DNA of 64,000 nt from Gallaecimonas sp. GXIMD4217 (GTDB lineage: Bacteria; Pseudomonadota; Gammaproteobacteria; Enterobacterales; Gallaecimonadaceae): contig NZ_CP149925.1 of the NCBI RefSeq assembly GCF_038087665.1, positions 62,001 to 126,000 of the forward strand. The letters are read 5' to 3'. Made by a program: the position numbers and the translations under genes. The notes under the pieces were generated by a model. That model made no database searches and was not told the DNA's origin. It worked only from the letters and a program-made list of their open reading frames with translations. This document shows, piece by piece, positions 29,388 to 37,307 of this stretch. Numbering within the stretch: the first letter of the stretch is position 1; each line of letters begins with the position of its first letter.

Positions 29388-29408
29388 AAAAGCCGCCCTC
29401 AGGCGGCC
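29387..29408. terminator. bidirectional terminator
   Basis: GCCGCC-CTCA-GGCGGC with A/T runs lies between the convergent small membrane protein gene and the TonB/Sel1 gene; the T-run is best on the minus strand. Confidence 0.75.
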
Positions 29409-29414
29409 CTTCCC

Positions 29415-31106
29415 TTAGATGTTTCCCCTTTCCAGCTCCGCCAGGCGGCGTTGGAACTGGCCGACGGGCCAGCCCTGGTCTTCGCCTTCGTCTATGGCTT
29501 CGGCCAGGTATTTGCGGGCCTTCTTGAGATCACCCCTGGCGGCCCAGGCCTCGGCCAGCACAGCATAGCTGGCCGGGTCGTCCTTTTCGTCCAGGGCCTC
29601 TTGGGCCAGGGTCACCGCCCGCTCGGGATCGCGCAGCTGTTCGCCATCGGCGGTGGCCAGGATCCGCGCCAGCTCCCGCTTGGCCACCCAGCGATCCGCC
29701 TTGGCGGCCAGCTCCAGCCAGTGCCTGGCCTTGGCCCAGTCCTGGCTGAGCCTGTCACCCCGAATAAGCTCGATGCCCAGGGTTTCCTGGGCCTGGGCGT
29801 CGCCCTGCTGGGCGGCCAGGGTCAGCCAGAGGATGCCCTTCTGGCGGTCGATGCGGCAGCCTCGGCCATAGATCAGATCGGTACCCAGCTGATACTGGGC
29901 CAACAGGTTGCCACCCTTGGCGGCCTCGTTAAGCCAGTGGTTATCGTCGCCGATGGCGCTGGGATCCATGGCATAGGCCAGGTTCAGGGCCAATCGGTCC
30001 TGGCCTCGCCAGGCACTGGCTTGCAGCACATAAAGTACGTCCGGGTCGTGCTGTTCAGACACCTTGAAGCGGGTCTGGGCCAACTGGGATAACAGGTAAT
30101 CCTTGTAGGGACTTTCTTCGCCCTCGATAAAGCGGGGGTTCCTGGGCTGTCCATGGCCATCCAGGGTAAAGGCCAATCGCCAGCTGGCATGGCTGTCCTT
30201 GCTCAGGCCTTCGGGTCTGACCCAGTAATGCTTACCCTGGGGCTCGATGGGGGCAGACAGGAACTTTTCACCCTGGCGAGCTTCTGCTATGCGCCAACCA
30301 TCGGTGCTGTTCAGCCAGTTGATGGCGCTGTAGAGGACGTATTGCGCTTCGCTGTAGCCCGCTTCGGCCTGCTCCCTGAAGGGTACCAGGGCCTCGGCCA
30401 GCTTGGCGGTGTCGGCGCTGTATCCCAGCAGGTTGTAGGTCAGTTTCACGCGCTGACCCGGGATACGGGCGGGATTGCCCTGGCGGTCGGTCGGTTTCTC
30501 GTAGATCCATTTGGCGACGGCCTTCAAGGCCGATTTGTCGAAGACCTTGGGGGGCATGCTGCCAAGGATGCGGATGTTTTCCGGGCGGCCGGCCTCGTTG
30601 ATATCGAACCTGACGTCGACGTAGCCCGACTGACTCTTTTTGGCCGCCTTCTTGGGGTACTTGGGCTCCATCCGCTTGATGGGCTTTGCCTGGCTGCTTG
30701 GCTCTTCGGCAATGGACACGTCCGGCAGCAGTTGCGCCTTGATGGCCTGGCTGCCATGGCTGGCGAGCCGTTCGGCGGCGACGGCCCTGGCCCGCTCAAG
30801 CTGCGCCGGGGTCATGGTCCTGGCCAGCCGCTCGGGCAGGCCCCTGGCGCTTTCCATGCCGTTGTCGGCGGCCGCCACGAACCAGGCGTAGGCCTGGACT
30901 TGATCGGCTTCTACCCCCTCGCCGTTATGGTACATGGCGCCCAGGTTGAACTGGGCGTTGGCATGGCCCAGCCTGGCGATGGCCTGGAATTCCTGGAGGG
31001 CCTGCTGGTAGTCCTTGTCCTGGTAACTTGCCATGCCCTGGGCGAAGTCGGCCAGGGCCGGTGCCCCCAGCAGCAGGGAGGAGGCGAGAGCGAGTGTCCT
31101 TAGCAT
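29415..31106 (-). CDS. periplasmic protein with TonB-C domain and Sel1-like repeats
   Basis: The 563-residue product has a signal peptide (MLRTLALASSLLLGAPALA) and no other membrane segment. Domains in order: Sel1/TPR-like repeat (about 20-85, HANAQFNLGAMYHNGEGV), a TonB C-terminal-like domain (about 140-220, with GYVDVRFDINEAGRPENI and SALKAVAKWIYEKP), a second weaker TonB-C-like copy (about 300-360) and Sel1 repeats (about 385-460). A TonB-C fold on a soluble periplasmic protein without the proline-rich arm or N-terminal anchor is not a normal energy transducer; it more likely mediates protein interactions. ATG 31106 starts the signal peptide after AAGGGA. Confidence 0.72.
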   Translation of the reverse strand: MLRTLALASSLLLGAPALADFAQGMASYQDKDYQQALQEFQAIARLGHANAQFNLGAMYHNGEGVEADQVQAYAWFVAAADNGMESARGLPERLARTMTPAQLERARAVAAERLASHGSQAIKAQLLPDVSIAEEPSSQAKPIKRMEPKYPKKAAKKSQSGYVDVRFDINEAGRPENIRILGSMPPKVFDKSALKAVAKWIYEKPTDRQGNPARIPGQRVKLTYNLLGYSADTAKLAEALVPFREQAEAGYSEAQYVLYSAINWLNSTDGWRIAEARQGEKFLSAPIEPQGKHYWVRPEGLSKDSHASWRLAFTLDGHGQPRNPRFIEGEESPYKDYLLSQLAQTRFKVSEQHDPDVLYVLQASAWRGQDRLALNLAYAMDPSAIGDDNHWLNEAAKGGNLLAQYQLGTDLIYGRGCRIDRQKGILWLTLAAQQGDAQAQETLGIELIRGDRLSQDWAKARHWLELAAKADRWVAKRELARILATADGEQLRDPERAVTLAQEALDEKDDPASYAVLAEAWAARGDLKKARKYLAEAIDEGEDQGWPVGQFQRRLAELERGNI

Positions 31107-31236
31107 GATCAGTCCCTTGCGTTGATATTCACATTTTTGCAACCTGCAAAGTTACCACAGGGTAAATTGTCGGCAAAGGGCAGACTCTTTGTATGGTTTT
31201 GGCTACTATGGGCTTGCAACTACTTGGACGGATCCC

Positions 31237-32238
31237 ATGGACAAGGTCAAGGCGCTTTTTCGCAAGACACTGGAGCTGCTGGGCAAGTATCAGCTGCCGC
31301 CCACTCCCCAGAATTATGCCCTCTGGTATGCCTATGCCAGCCAGGAAAAACCCGAACTCAACGAGGCCATAGACAGCTTCCTGCTCACCAATGACGCCCT
31401 GTCGGTGACCGTGGCCCAGGAGCTCTACGACCAGCACCTGGCGGCCAGCGTCTGGCGCGACGCCCAGGGCCTGCGCGAGAACATGACCGCCATGGCCCAT
31501 GAGCTGGCCACCACCGTCAAGGACACCCAGACCGACACCCACAACTACCAGCAGAACATGGAAGCCCGCTTCGCCCGCCTGGAGGGTGTCGAGAGCGGGG
31601 ACGTGCCATTGGACATGGTGGTGGACGAGGTGCGCAACCTGGTCCAGGATGCCCGCAAGATAGGTGACAGCACCAGGTTCCTCAACGATCGCCTGGTCAA
31701 GGCCGAATCCGAGATCGGGGCCCTGCGCGACGCCCTGTCCAAGACCCGGGCCCAGGCCCTGCGCGACGTGCTGACCGGCCTGCTTAACCGGCGTGCCTTC
31801 GACATGGAGCTGGCGGCGGCCAAGCCGCCGGTGTCGCTGGTGCTGATGGATCTGGACCACTTCAAGACCCTCAACGACACCTTCGGGCACCTGCTTGGCG
31901 ATCAGGTGCTCAAGGCGGTGGCCAAGCTGCTCAACCAGGCCTGCTATGACGGCATCAAGGCGTTTCGCTTTGGTGGCGAGGAGTTCGTGCTGCTGGTGCC
32001 CAAGCCCCTGAAGCTGGCCCAGCGTTTCGCCGAAAGCCTGCGCCAGCAGCTGACCCGGCTGGCGGTCACCGACAGGCGCAGTGGCCGCACCGTGGATGCC
32101 ATCACAGCTTCCTTCGGGGTGGCCGAGGCCGCCGAGCACGACAATGCCGCCAGCCTGGTCGAGAAGGCCGATAAACAGCTTTACGAGGCCAAGAAACTGG
32201 GCCGCAACAGGGTAATGCCGGTGCCGGGGGTGGCCTGA
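31237..32238 (+). CDS. diguanylate cyclase (GGDEF domain)
   Basis: The 333-residue protein makes cyclic di-GMP. Residues 1-160 form a helical sensor/dimer region without membrane segments (LPPTPQNYALWYAYASQEKPEL at the start resembles the DgcC/VdcA-type N-terminus). The GGDEF domain begins with RDVLTGLLNRRAF, has LVLMDLDHFKTLNDTFGH and the catalytic FGGEEF, and ends with the ADKxLYEAK-type segment. No RxxD inhibitory site is obvious upstream of GGEEF. A 60-bp imperfect copy of its 3' end lies downstream. ATG 31237 was chosen since conserved sequence starts there; the ribosome site is weak. Confidence 0.92.
   Translation: MDKVKALFRKTLELLGKYQLPPTPQNYALWYAYASQEKPELNEAIDSFLLTNDALSVTVAQELYDQHLAASVWRDAQGLRENMTAMAHELATTVKDTQTDTHNYQQNMEARFARLEGVESGDVPLDMVVDEVRNLVQDARKIGDSTRFLNDRLVKAESEIGALRDALSKTRAQALRDVLTGLLNRRAFDMELAAAKPPVSLVLMDLDHFKTLNDTFGHLLGDQVLKAVAKLLNQACYDGIKAFRFGGEEFVLLVPKPLKLAQRFAESLRQQLTRLAVTDRRSGRTVDAITASFGVAEAAEHDNAASLVEKADKQLYEAKKLGRNRVMPVPGVA
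32179..32238 (+). repeat. parent copy of duplicated diguanylate cyclase 3' tail
   Basis: These 60 bases encode the last 19 residues and stop codon of the diguanylate cyclase. They recur at 32274-32333 with five differences, all in third codon positions and all synonymous. Confidence 0.9.
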
Positions 32239-32273
32239 GGCTGACCTCGGCCGGGCCGCTGTGACAGACAAGG

Positions 32274-32333
32274 CTCTACGAGGCTAAGAAACTGGGTCGC
32301 AACAGGGTGATGCCGGTGCCGGGCGTGGCCTGA
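32274..32333 (+). pseudogene. second, diverged copy of the diguanylate cyclase 3' end
   Basis: This 60-bp remnant reads LYEAKKLGRNRVMPVPGVA plus stop in one frame, identical in protein to the functional tail but with five silent base differences. It has no start or upstream coding part and lies 35 nt after the real stop. It looks like the end of a different allele of the same gene left by recombination, not a simple slip duplication. Confidence 0.8.
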
Positions 32334-32349
32334 GACTGGCGCGGGCAAC

Positions 32350-32376
32350 AAAAAAGGCGGCTTGGCCGCCTTTTCT
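32350..32376. terminator. bidirectional terminator
   Basis: AAAAGGCGGC-TTG-GCCGCCTTTT sits between the cyclase tail remnant and the convergent LacI-family gene. Confidence 0.88.
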
Positions 32377-32377
32377 G

Positions 32378-33382
32378 TTATTTCAGGGCCTTGACCGACT
32401 TGCGCTCGATAAGCTCCGGGTGCACCACCAGCGACTGGGTGGCCGGGGTCTGCTTGGCCACCTTGGCCAGCAGTATGTCGGCCGCTTTCTGGCCCAGGCG
32501 GAACTTGGGCTGGTGTATGGTGGTCAGCGGCGGGCTGAAGAACTGGGCCATGGGCACATCGTCGTAGCCAACGATGGACAGGTCGTCGGGCACCCGCACG
32601 CCGGCGTCGTTGGCGGCGCAGATGGCTCCCAGGGCCATGGGGTCGGAGAATACGAACAGGCCGCTGGGCCGTTCGCCCTGCCTGAGCAGCTGCTCCATGG
32701 CCGCGAAGCCGCCCTCGGGCTCGAAGTCACCTTCGATGATCCAGTCCGGGTTTTCCGCCAGGCCGGCCTCGGATAGGGCACGGCGAAAGCCATTGAGGCG
32801 CTCCTGGCTGGTCAGCTTGTCCATGGGGCCTGTGATGCAGCCCAGCCTGGTGTGGCCCTTGTCGATCAGGTGCCTGGCGGCCAGGTAGCCGCCCTGTTCG
32901 GCGTTGTCCTGGATGGGGTAGACGTCACCCCGGGTGTCGCCCCATTCCATCACCACCTGGGGCAGTTCGGGATGCAGGGCCAGCTGCTCGTAGAGGGTGC
33001 TGGCGTCTTCGGAACACATCACCAGGATGCCGTCGACGCGCTTTTCCACCAGCATGCGGAAGCTGTCCTGCTGGCGCTGTTCGTCACCGAGGGAGTTGCA
33101 GAGGATCAGCGTATAGCCCTTGTCGGCGCAGGTTTCCTCCGCCCCCCGCACCACTTCCGCGAAGAAGGGGTTGGAGCTGGTGGTCACCAGCATGCCGATG
33201 GTCTTGGTGGCGTTGATCTTCAGACTGCGCGCCACGGCCGAGGGAGCATAGTTGAGCTCCTTGATGGCAGCGTAAACCTTTTCCCGGGTCGCCTCGGCAA
33301 CGAAGCGGGTCTTGTTCAACACGTGGGAGACGGTGGAGATGCTGACACCGGCTTTGTTCGCGACGTCTTTGATGGTGGCCAT
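32378..33382 (-). CDS. LacI family transcriptional regulator, PurR/RbsR-like
   Basis: The 334-residue repressor has a LacI helix-turn-helix and hinge (MATIKDVANKAGVSISTVSHVLNKTRFVAEATREKV; NYAPSAVARSLKIN) and a periplasmic-binding-like effector domain. N-terminal sequence resembles PurR, while SNPFFAEVVRGAEETC, LILCNSLGDEQRQ and HLIDKGHTRLGCITGPMDK look closer to RbsR. The effector could be a purine base or ribose; I leave it open. No purine or ribose genes are adjacent. ATG 33382 gives the family length; the 52-codon upstream extension lacks conservation. Confidence 0.9.
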   Translation of the reverse strand: MATIKDVANKAGVSISTVSHVLNKTRFVAEATREKVYAAIKELNYAPSAVARSLKINATKTIGMLVTTSSNPFFAEVVRGAEETCADKGYTLILCNSLGDEQRQQDSFRMLVEKRVDGILVMCSEDASTLYEQLALHPELPQVVMEWGDTRGDVYPIQDNAEQGGYLAARHLIDKGHTRLGCITGPMDKLTSQERLNGFRRALSEAGLAENPDWIIEGDFEPEGGFAAMEQLLRQGERPSGLFVFSDPMALGAICAANDAGVRVPDDLSIVGYDDVPMAQFFSPPLTTIHQPKFRLGQKAADILLAKVAKQTPATQSLVVHPELIERKSVKALK

Positions 33383-33520
33383 ATGGTGTTCCCGTATACT
33401 CGCCTGTCTAAAGCTTAACCAAAAGCCCCGCCTTTGAGCACCCGGAATAGTTAGGCCGGGGCTGTCGCCCAACTGACTTATAAGGGGTAACATAGGCGCA
33501 GAGCAAAAGAGGGGTATTGT

Positions 33521-33850
33521 ATGGAGCAGTTTGCCCATATTTCAATCGAATCGGCATTTAAGATGCTGGAAGAGGGCCGGGCACGGCTGGTGGACATCCG
33601 CGACGAGGGCAGTTTTGCCGGTGCCCGCATCGACGGCGCCTATCATCTGACCAACGGCAGCCTGCACCAGTTCATGACCGAAGCCGACTTCGATACCCCG
33701 GTGATCGTCTGCTGCTACCACGGCATTTCCAGCCAGGGTGCCGCCCAGTACCTGGTCCACCAGGGCTTCGAGGAAGTGTACAGCCTGGACGGTGGCTTCG
33801 AAGCCTGGCGCAAGACCTATCCCTATGTCGGCGATGAAGACCCTCGGTAG
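33521..33850 (+). CDS. glpE: thiosulfate sulfurtransferase GlpE (rhodanese)
   Basis: GlpE is a single-domain rhodanese that transfers sulfane sulfur from thiosulfate to acceptors such as cyanide or thioredoxin. The 109-residue protein has the typical start ([16 protein letters not shown]), [21 protein letters not shown] and the active-site loop [15 protein letters not shown] with catalytic cysteine. Length matches E. coli GlpE (108). It overlaps glpG by 17 nt. No glpR or glpD is present, so only the glpEG part of the enterobacterial locus is conserved. Confidence 0.95.
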   Translation: MEQFAHISIESAFKMLEEGRARLVDIRDEGSFAGARIDGAYHLTNGSLHQFMTEADFDTPVIVCCYHGISSQGAAQYLVHQGFEEVYSLDGGFEAWRKTYPYVGDEDPR

Positions 33851-34652
33851 TTTCCCCCATGCCCGGCTGGCCCAGGGCTTCGTCGATTTCCTGGCCGGCA
33901 AGGGCGTCCGGGCCGTGCTGGTGCCGGACGGCGACAAGGTGCAGGTGCTGGTAGAAGACGGCGCTCCCGGCTGGGTCGAGCAGGCCTGGCAGCAGTTCCT
34001 GGCCGAGCCGGATCACCCCAGATACCAGGCCGCCTCCTGGCAGGCGCCGGGCGATAGCAGGCCCGGGTTTCGCTATCGCAACGGCGGCCGGCTGAGGCTG
34101 GGCTCGGGCCGGTTGACGATGCTGGTGATGGCGCTCTGCGGCCTCATCTACCTCAGCTACGCCATGGGCATCCCGGATCTCTACCTGGCGCTGCTGTTCC
34201 CGCCGGACTTGCACAGCCTGGAACTGGCCGACAGCTACCGGCTGTTCACCCCCATACTGCTGCACTTTTCGCTGCTGCACATCGCCTTCAACCTGTTGTG
34301 GTGGTGGCAGCTGGGCGGGGACATGGAGCGGCGCCTGGGCACAGGCCAGCTGCTGTTGCTGACCCTGGTCAGCGGCTTTGCCGGCAACCTGGCCCAGTAC
34401 CTGGCGACAGGACCCAATTTCGGTGGCCTGTCCGGGGTGGTCTACGGCCTGATGGGATTCTTCTGGCTGTCCGGCCATGTGCGGCCGGAGCGGGGCATAC
34501 AGCTGCCCCAGCCGGTGGCGCTGTTCATGCTGGCCTGGCTGGTGCTGGGCTTTATCGGCATCGGCCTGCCCATCGCCAACATGGCGCACCTGTTCGGCCT
34601 GATCGCCGGCCTGATGCTGGCCCTGCTGCCGCTGGGTAGCAGGCGCCGCTAG
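33834..34652 (+). CDS. glpG: rhomboid intramembrane serine protease GlpG
   Basis: GlpG cleaves membrane proteins within or near transmembrane segments. The roughly 272-residue protein has the cytoplasmic N-terminal domain ([26 protein letters not shown]) and six membrane helices. The catalytic serine lies in [12 protein letters not shown] and the histidine in [31 protein letters not shown] is the L1/TM2 signature. ATG 33834 or 33825 are both possible and both overlap glpE, indicating coupling. This is the housekeeping rhomboid, not a rhombosortase. Confidence 0.94.
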   Translation: MKTLGSFPHARLAQGFVDFLAGKGVRAVLVPDGDKVQVLVEDGAPGWVEQAWQQFLAEPDHPRYQAASWQAPGDSRPGFRYRNGGRLRLGSGRLTMLVMALCGLIYLSYAMGIPDLYLALLFPPDLHSLELADSYRLFTPILLHFSLLHIAFNLLWWWQLGGDMERRLGTGQLLLLTLVSGFAGNLAQYLATGPNFGGLSGVVYGLMGFFWLSGHVRPERGIQLPQPVALFMLAWLVLGFIGIGLPIANMAHLFGLIAGLMLALLPLGSRRR

Positions 34653-34654
34653 CC

Positions 34655-35062
34655 TCAGTAATAGAGGTACTTGGTAAAGATCACGTCCTCGACCACGGGC
34701 TCGCCGGTTTCTTCGGTCATCAGATCCTTGACCTGCCTGAGGCAGGCCAGGCGGATCTCTTCGCGGCCGGTCAGGGACTTGATCTCCTGGGCCTCCTTGC
34801 TGCCGAGGATGTTGACTATGGCGTCGCGGATCAGCGGCGCATGGTGCTCCACCTGGGTCAGGCCCTTGGCATCCCGGACCCGCAGCTGCACCGTCACCCG
34901 CACATAACCCATGCGCCTGGCCGACGACAGGTAGTTGGTGATGATGTCCGGCTCCAGCTCGAAGTAGCTGGTACTGGGGGACGGGGGCTGGGGATCCGCG
35001 GCCAGGGCCGGGATCGGCAGCAGCAGGGAAAAGAGCAGCATCAGCCTCAGCGGCAAAGCCAT
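34655..35062 (-). CDS. FliL-like secreted protein
   Basis: The 135-residue protein looks like FliL, which normally sits at the flagellar motor and modulates torque or stator function. Here a cleavable-looking signal peptide (MALPLRLMLLFSLLLPIPALAA) replaces the usual long membrane anchor and linker. The rest fits FliL: YFELEPDIITNYLS, YVRVTVQLRVRD, HAPLIRDAIVNILGS, EIRLACLRQVKDLM, EDVIFTKYLYY. A strong GAGGAGG lies upstream of ATG 35062. No flagellar genes are nearby, and a fliL-like gene by ubiC or glpG is, as I recall, seen in Shewanella relatives. Its function outside the motor is unknown. Confidence 0.8.
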   Translation of the reverse strand: MALPLRLMLLFSLLLPIPALAADPQPPSPSTSYFELEPDIITNYLSSARRMGYVRVTVQLRVRDAKGLTQVEHHAPLIRDAIVNILGSKEAQEIKSLTGREEIRLACLRQVKDLMTEETGEPVVEDVIFTKYLYY

Positions 35063-35184
35063 GAAACCTCCTCGATGAAAAAAGCCCCTATATGCTGCCA
35101 GCAAAAGGGCCGCCGGACCAGTGACGACAAAGGCCTTTTAACTGTTATTATCTGCCCCAACAGAATAACGATAGGACGTATCGG

Positions 35185-35706
35185 GTGATTGAGGCCTGCT
35201 GGCCCCTGTCCGCCACGGCACTGGCGCCGGAGCAAGTCCCCAAGGCCGCCGGCAACTGGCTGCTCGACCGGGGCTCCCTGACGGCCCGCATCAAGGCCAG
35301 TTGCGACCAGTTCGAGCTGACCCTGCTGGAGCAGGGCCGGGGCGAGCTGGCGCCGGCCGTGCGCCTGTGCCTGGGCCTGCCGCAGCAGTTTTACCAGCGC
35401 CAGGTCTGCCTGAAGGCCGACGGCCGGCCCTGGGTCTATGGCCTGAGCTTCTGGAGCGGCGAGGATCCGCGCCTGGCCGGCCTGGGCGACAACGCCCTGG
35501 GCGAGCTGCTTTTTTCCGAGCCGCACTGGCAGCGTGGCGACATAGTGCCGCTGCAGCTGGACGCCTCGGCCCTGCCGGCGGCGCTGGGCTGCCGGGCCTG
35601 TGGTCCGCTCTGGGGCCGCGCCTCGCGTTTCAGCCAGGGCCGGCGCCAGCTGTGGGTGCTGGAAGTCTTCCTGCCTCAATCCCCTGTTTACTTGGACTCC
35701 CAATGA
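35185..35706 (+). CDS. ubiC: chorismate pyruvate-lyase
   Basis: UbiC removes pyruvate from chorismate to give 4-hydroxybenzoate, the first dedicated ubiquinone precursor. The 173-residue protein matches the family in length, with a central [19 protein letters not shown], the [13 protein letters not shown] motif and the closing glutamate in [14 protein letters not shown]. It starts with GTG after AGGAC. Its stop overlaps ubiA (ATGA), so the two consecutive pathway enzymes are translationally coupled. Confidence 0.93.
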   Translation: MIEACWPLSATALAPEQVPKAAGNWLLDRGSLTARIKASCDQFELTLLEQGRGELAPAVRLCLGLPQQFYQRQVCLKADGRPWVYGLSFWSGEDPRLAGLGDNALGELLFSEPHWQRGDIVPLQLDASALPAALGCRACGPLWGRASRFSQGRRQLWVLEVFLPQSPVYLDSQ

Positions 35707-36566
35707 ACTGGACCGAACGATTCAAGGCCTATGGCCAGCTGATGCGCGTCGACAAGCCCATCGGCACCCTGCTGCTGCTGTGGCCCACCCTCTGGTCGTT
35801 GCTGCTGGCCGGCGACGGCCGGCCCGACAACTGGATCCTGTTCGTGTTCATGGCCGGGGTCTTCCTGATGCGCTCCGCCGGCTGCGTCATCAACGACTAC
35901 GCGGACCGCAACATCGATGGCCACGTCAAGCGTACCGCCCAGCGCCCCCTGGCCCAGGGGCGGGTGACCCCGGGCGAGGCCCTGGGGCTGTTCGTGGTGC
36001 TGTGCCTGCTGTCCTTCGCCCTGGTGCTGACCCTGAACACCCTGGCCATACAGCTGTCCTTCGTGGCCCTGGCCCTGGCGGCGGCCTATCCCTTCATGAA
36101 GCGCATCACCCACATGCCGCAGCTGGTGCTGGGCCTGGCCTTCGGCTGGGGTATCCCCATGGCGGCCGCGGCCCAGGCCGGCCGTGTCGACGAGAGCATC
36201 TGGTGGCTCTTTGCCGCCAACATCTGCTGGACGGTTGCCTACGATACCTTCTACGCCATGGTGGACAGGGACGACGATCTGCGCATCGGCGTGCGTTCCA
36301 CTGCGGTGCTATTCGGCAGCTTCGACAAGCTCAGCACCGGCCTGCTGCAGCTGGCCACCCTGCTGCTGTTGCTGCTGGTCGGCGAGCTGACCGCCATGGG
36401 CCTGCCCTTCTATCTGTCGGTGCTGGCGGCGGCGGGGCTGTTCGTCTACCAGCAGTGGCTGATCCGCGGCCGCGATCGCATGGCCTGCTTCCACGCCTTC
36501 CTGCACAACAACTATGTGGGCGCGGTGATCACCTTTGGTATCTGGCTGGACTACCTGCTGAGATAA
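35703..36566 (+). CDS. ubiA: 4-hydroxybenzoate polyprenyltransferase
   Basis: UbiA is an integral membrane prenyltransferase joining the polyprenyl tail to 4-hydroxybenzoate in ubiquinone synthesis. From ATG 35703 it has 287 residues with eight or nine membrane helices. Both aspartate-rich motifs are present: [21 protein letters not shown] and [21 protein letters not shown]. The start [31 protein letters not shown] is canonical. The longer in-frame reading upstream overlaps ubiC and is not used. Confidence 0.97.
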   Translation: MNWTERFKAYGQLMRVDKPIGTLLLLWPTLWSLLLAGDGRPDNWILFVFMAGVFLMRSAGCVINDYADRNIDGHVKRTAQRPLAQGRVTPGEALGLFVVLCLLSFALVLTLNTLAIQLSFVALALAAAYPFMKRITHMPQLVLGLAFGWGIPMAAAAQAGRVDESIWWLFAANICWTVAYDTFYAMVDRDDDLRIGVRSTAVLFGSFDKLSTGLLQLATLLLLLLVGELTAMGLPFYLSVLAAAGLFVYQQWLIRGRDRMACFHAFLHNNYVGAVITFGIWLDYLLR

Positions 36567-36647
36567 CTTGTCGTCACGATAAGAAACCCGAATTGTTCCC
36601 CGGGCTCCCCTGGCATAGCGTGAGCGCCTGCCATCGGGGGAGTCATC

Positions 36648-37277
36648 ATGACCGCAGTACCGCCTTCTTATTTCGACAGCCTCAAGGAGCGCATCTGCGA
36701 CGATCTGGTGGCCAGGGGCTACAGCATCCAGCCGGGCGCCCTGGCCGAGCCGCTGCGCCAGGCGCTGCGGGCCGAGCTGCTGGACCGGGCCGAGGAGATG
36801 AGCCGGGCCGGTATCGGCCGCGGCGGAGATCGCCAGCTGGCCCGGGAGGTGCGCAGCGACAGCACCCTCTGGCTGGACGGCAGCTCCCCGGCCCAGGAGC
36901 GGTACCTGGCGCTGATGGGGGAGCTGCGCCTGCACCTCAACCGCGGCCTGTACCTGGGCCTGAACGATTTCGAAGGCCACTTCGCCCACTATGGCCCCGG
37001 CCACTTCTACCAGAAGCACAGGGACGCCTTCCGCGGCCAGAGCAACCGCCTGGTGTCGGCCGTTACCTACCTCAACGATTATTGGCCCCAGGGCGCCGGC
37101 GGCGAGCTGGTGCTCTACGACGAGACCGGTGAAGAGAGGGAGCTGGCCAGGATCAGTCCCGAGCCCGGCACCCTGGTGGTGTTCCTGTCGGAAGGTTTTC
37201 CCCACGAGGTGCTGACGGCCGGGGACGACCGCTATTCCATAGCCGGCTGGTTCCGCCGCGACGGCGGGCCGCTCTGA
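36648..37277 (+). CDS. 2-oxoglutarate/Fe(II)-dependent oxygenase (prolyl 4-hydroxylase-like)
   Basis: The 209-residue protein has a double-stranded beta-helix dioxygenase core. The H-x-D iron ligands are in YQKHRDAFRGQSNRLVSAVTYLN, the distal histidine is in FLSEGFPHEVL, and the arginine binding 2-oxoglutarate is in DRYSIAGWFRRDG. YLNDYWPQGAGGELVLY is typical of the prolyl-hydroxylase alpha subunit family. The substrate is unknown; ribosomal, EF-Tu-like or small-molecule targets occur in related families. GGGGGAG precedes the ATG. Confidence 0.88.
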   Translation: MTAVPPSYFDSLKERICDDLVARGYSIQPGALAEPLRQALRAELLDRAEEMSRAGIGRGGDRQLAREVRSDSTLWLDGSSPAQERYLALMGELRLHLNRGLYLGLNDFEGHFAHYGPGHFYQKHRDAFRGQSNRLVSAVTYLNDYWPQGAGGELVLYDETGEERELARISPEPGTLVVFLSEGFPHEVLTAGDDRYSIAGWFRRDGGPL

Positions 37278-37278
37278 C

Positions 37279-37305
37279 AAAAAAGGCGCCCTGTGGCGCC
37301 TTTTT
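37279..37305. terminator. bidirectional terminator
   Basis: AAAAAGGCGCC-CTGT-GGCGCCTTTTT separates the convergent oxygenase and plsB genes. Confidence 0.9.
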
Positions 37306-37307
37306 CG

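Noticed and set aside
33420-33475. Imperfect long hairpin (AGCCCCGCCT...AGGCCGGGGCT) between the LacI-family gene and glpE as an operator
   Set aside because: Too long and asymmetric for a LacI-family half-site pair, and no CG-centred 16-bp palindrome is present; its role is unclear.
33834-34652. GlpG as the rhombosortase that processes the two GlyGly-CTERM proteins
   Set aside because: Its N-terminal cytoplasmic domain and glpE linkage mark it as housekeeping GlpG; rhombosortase is a smaller, distinct rhomboid.
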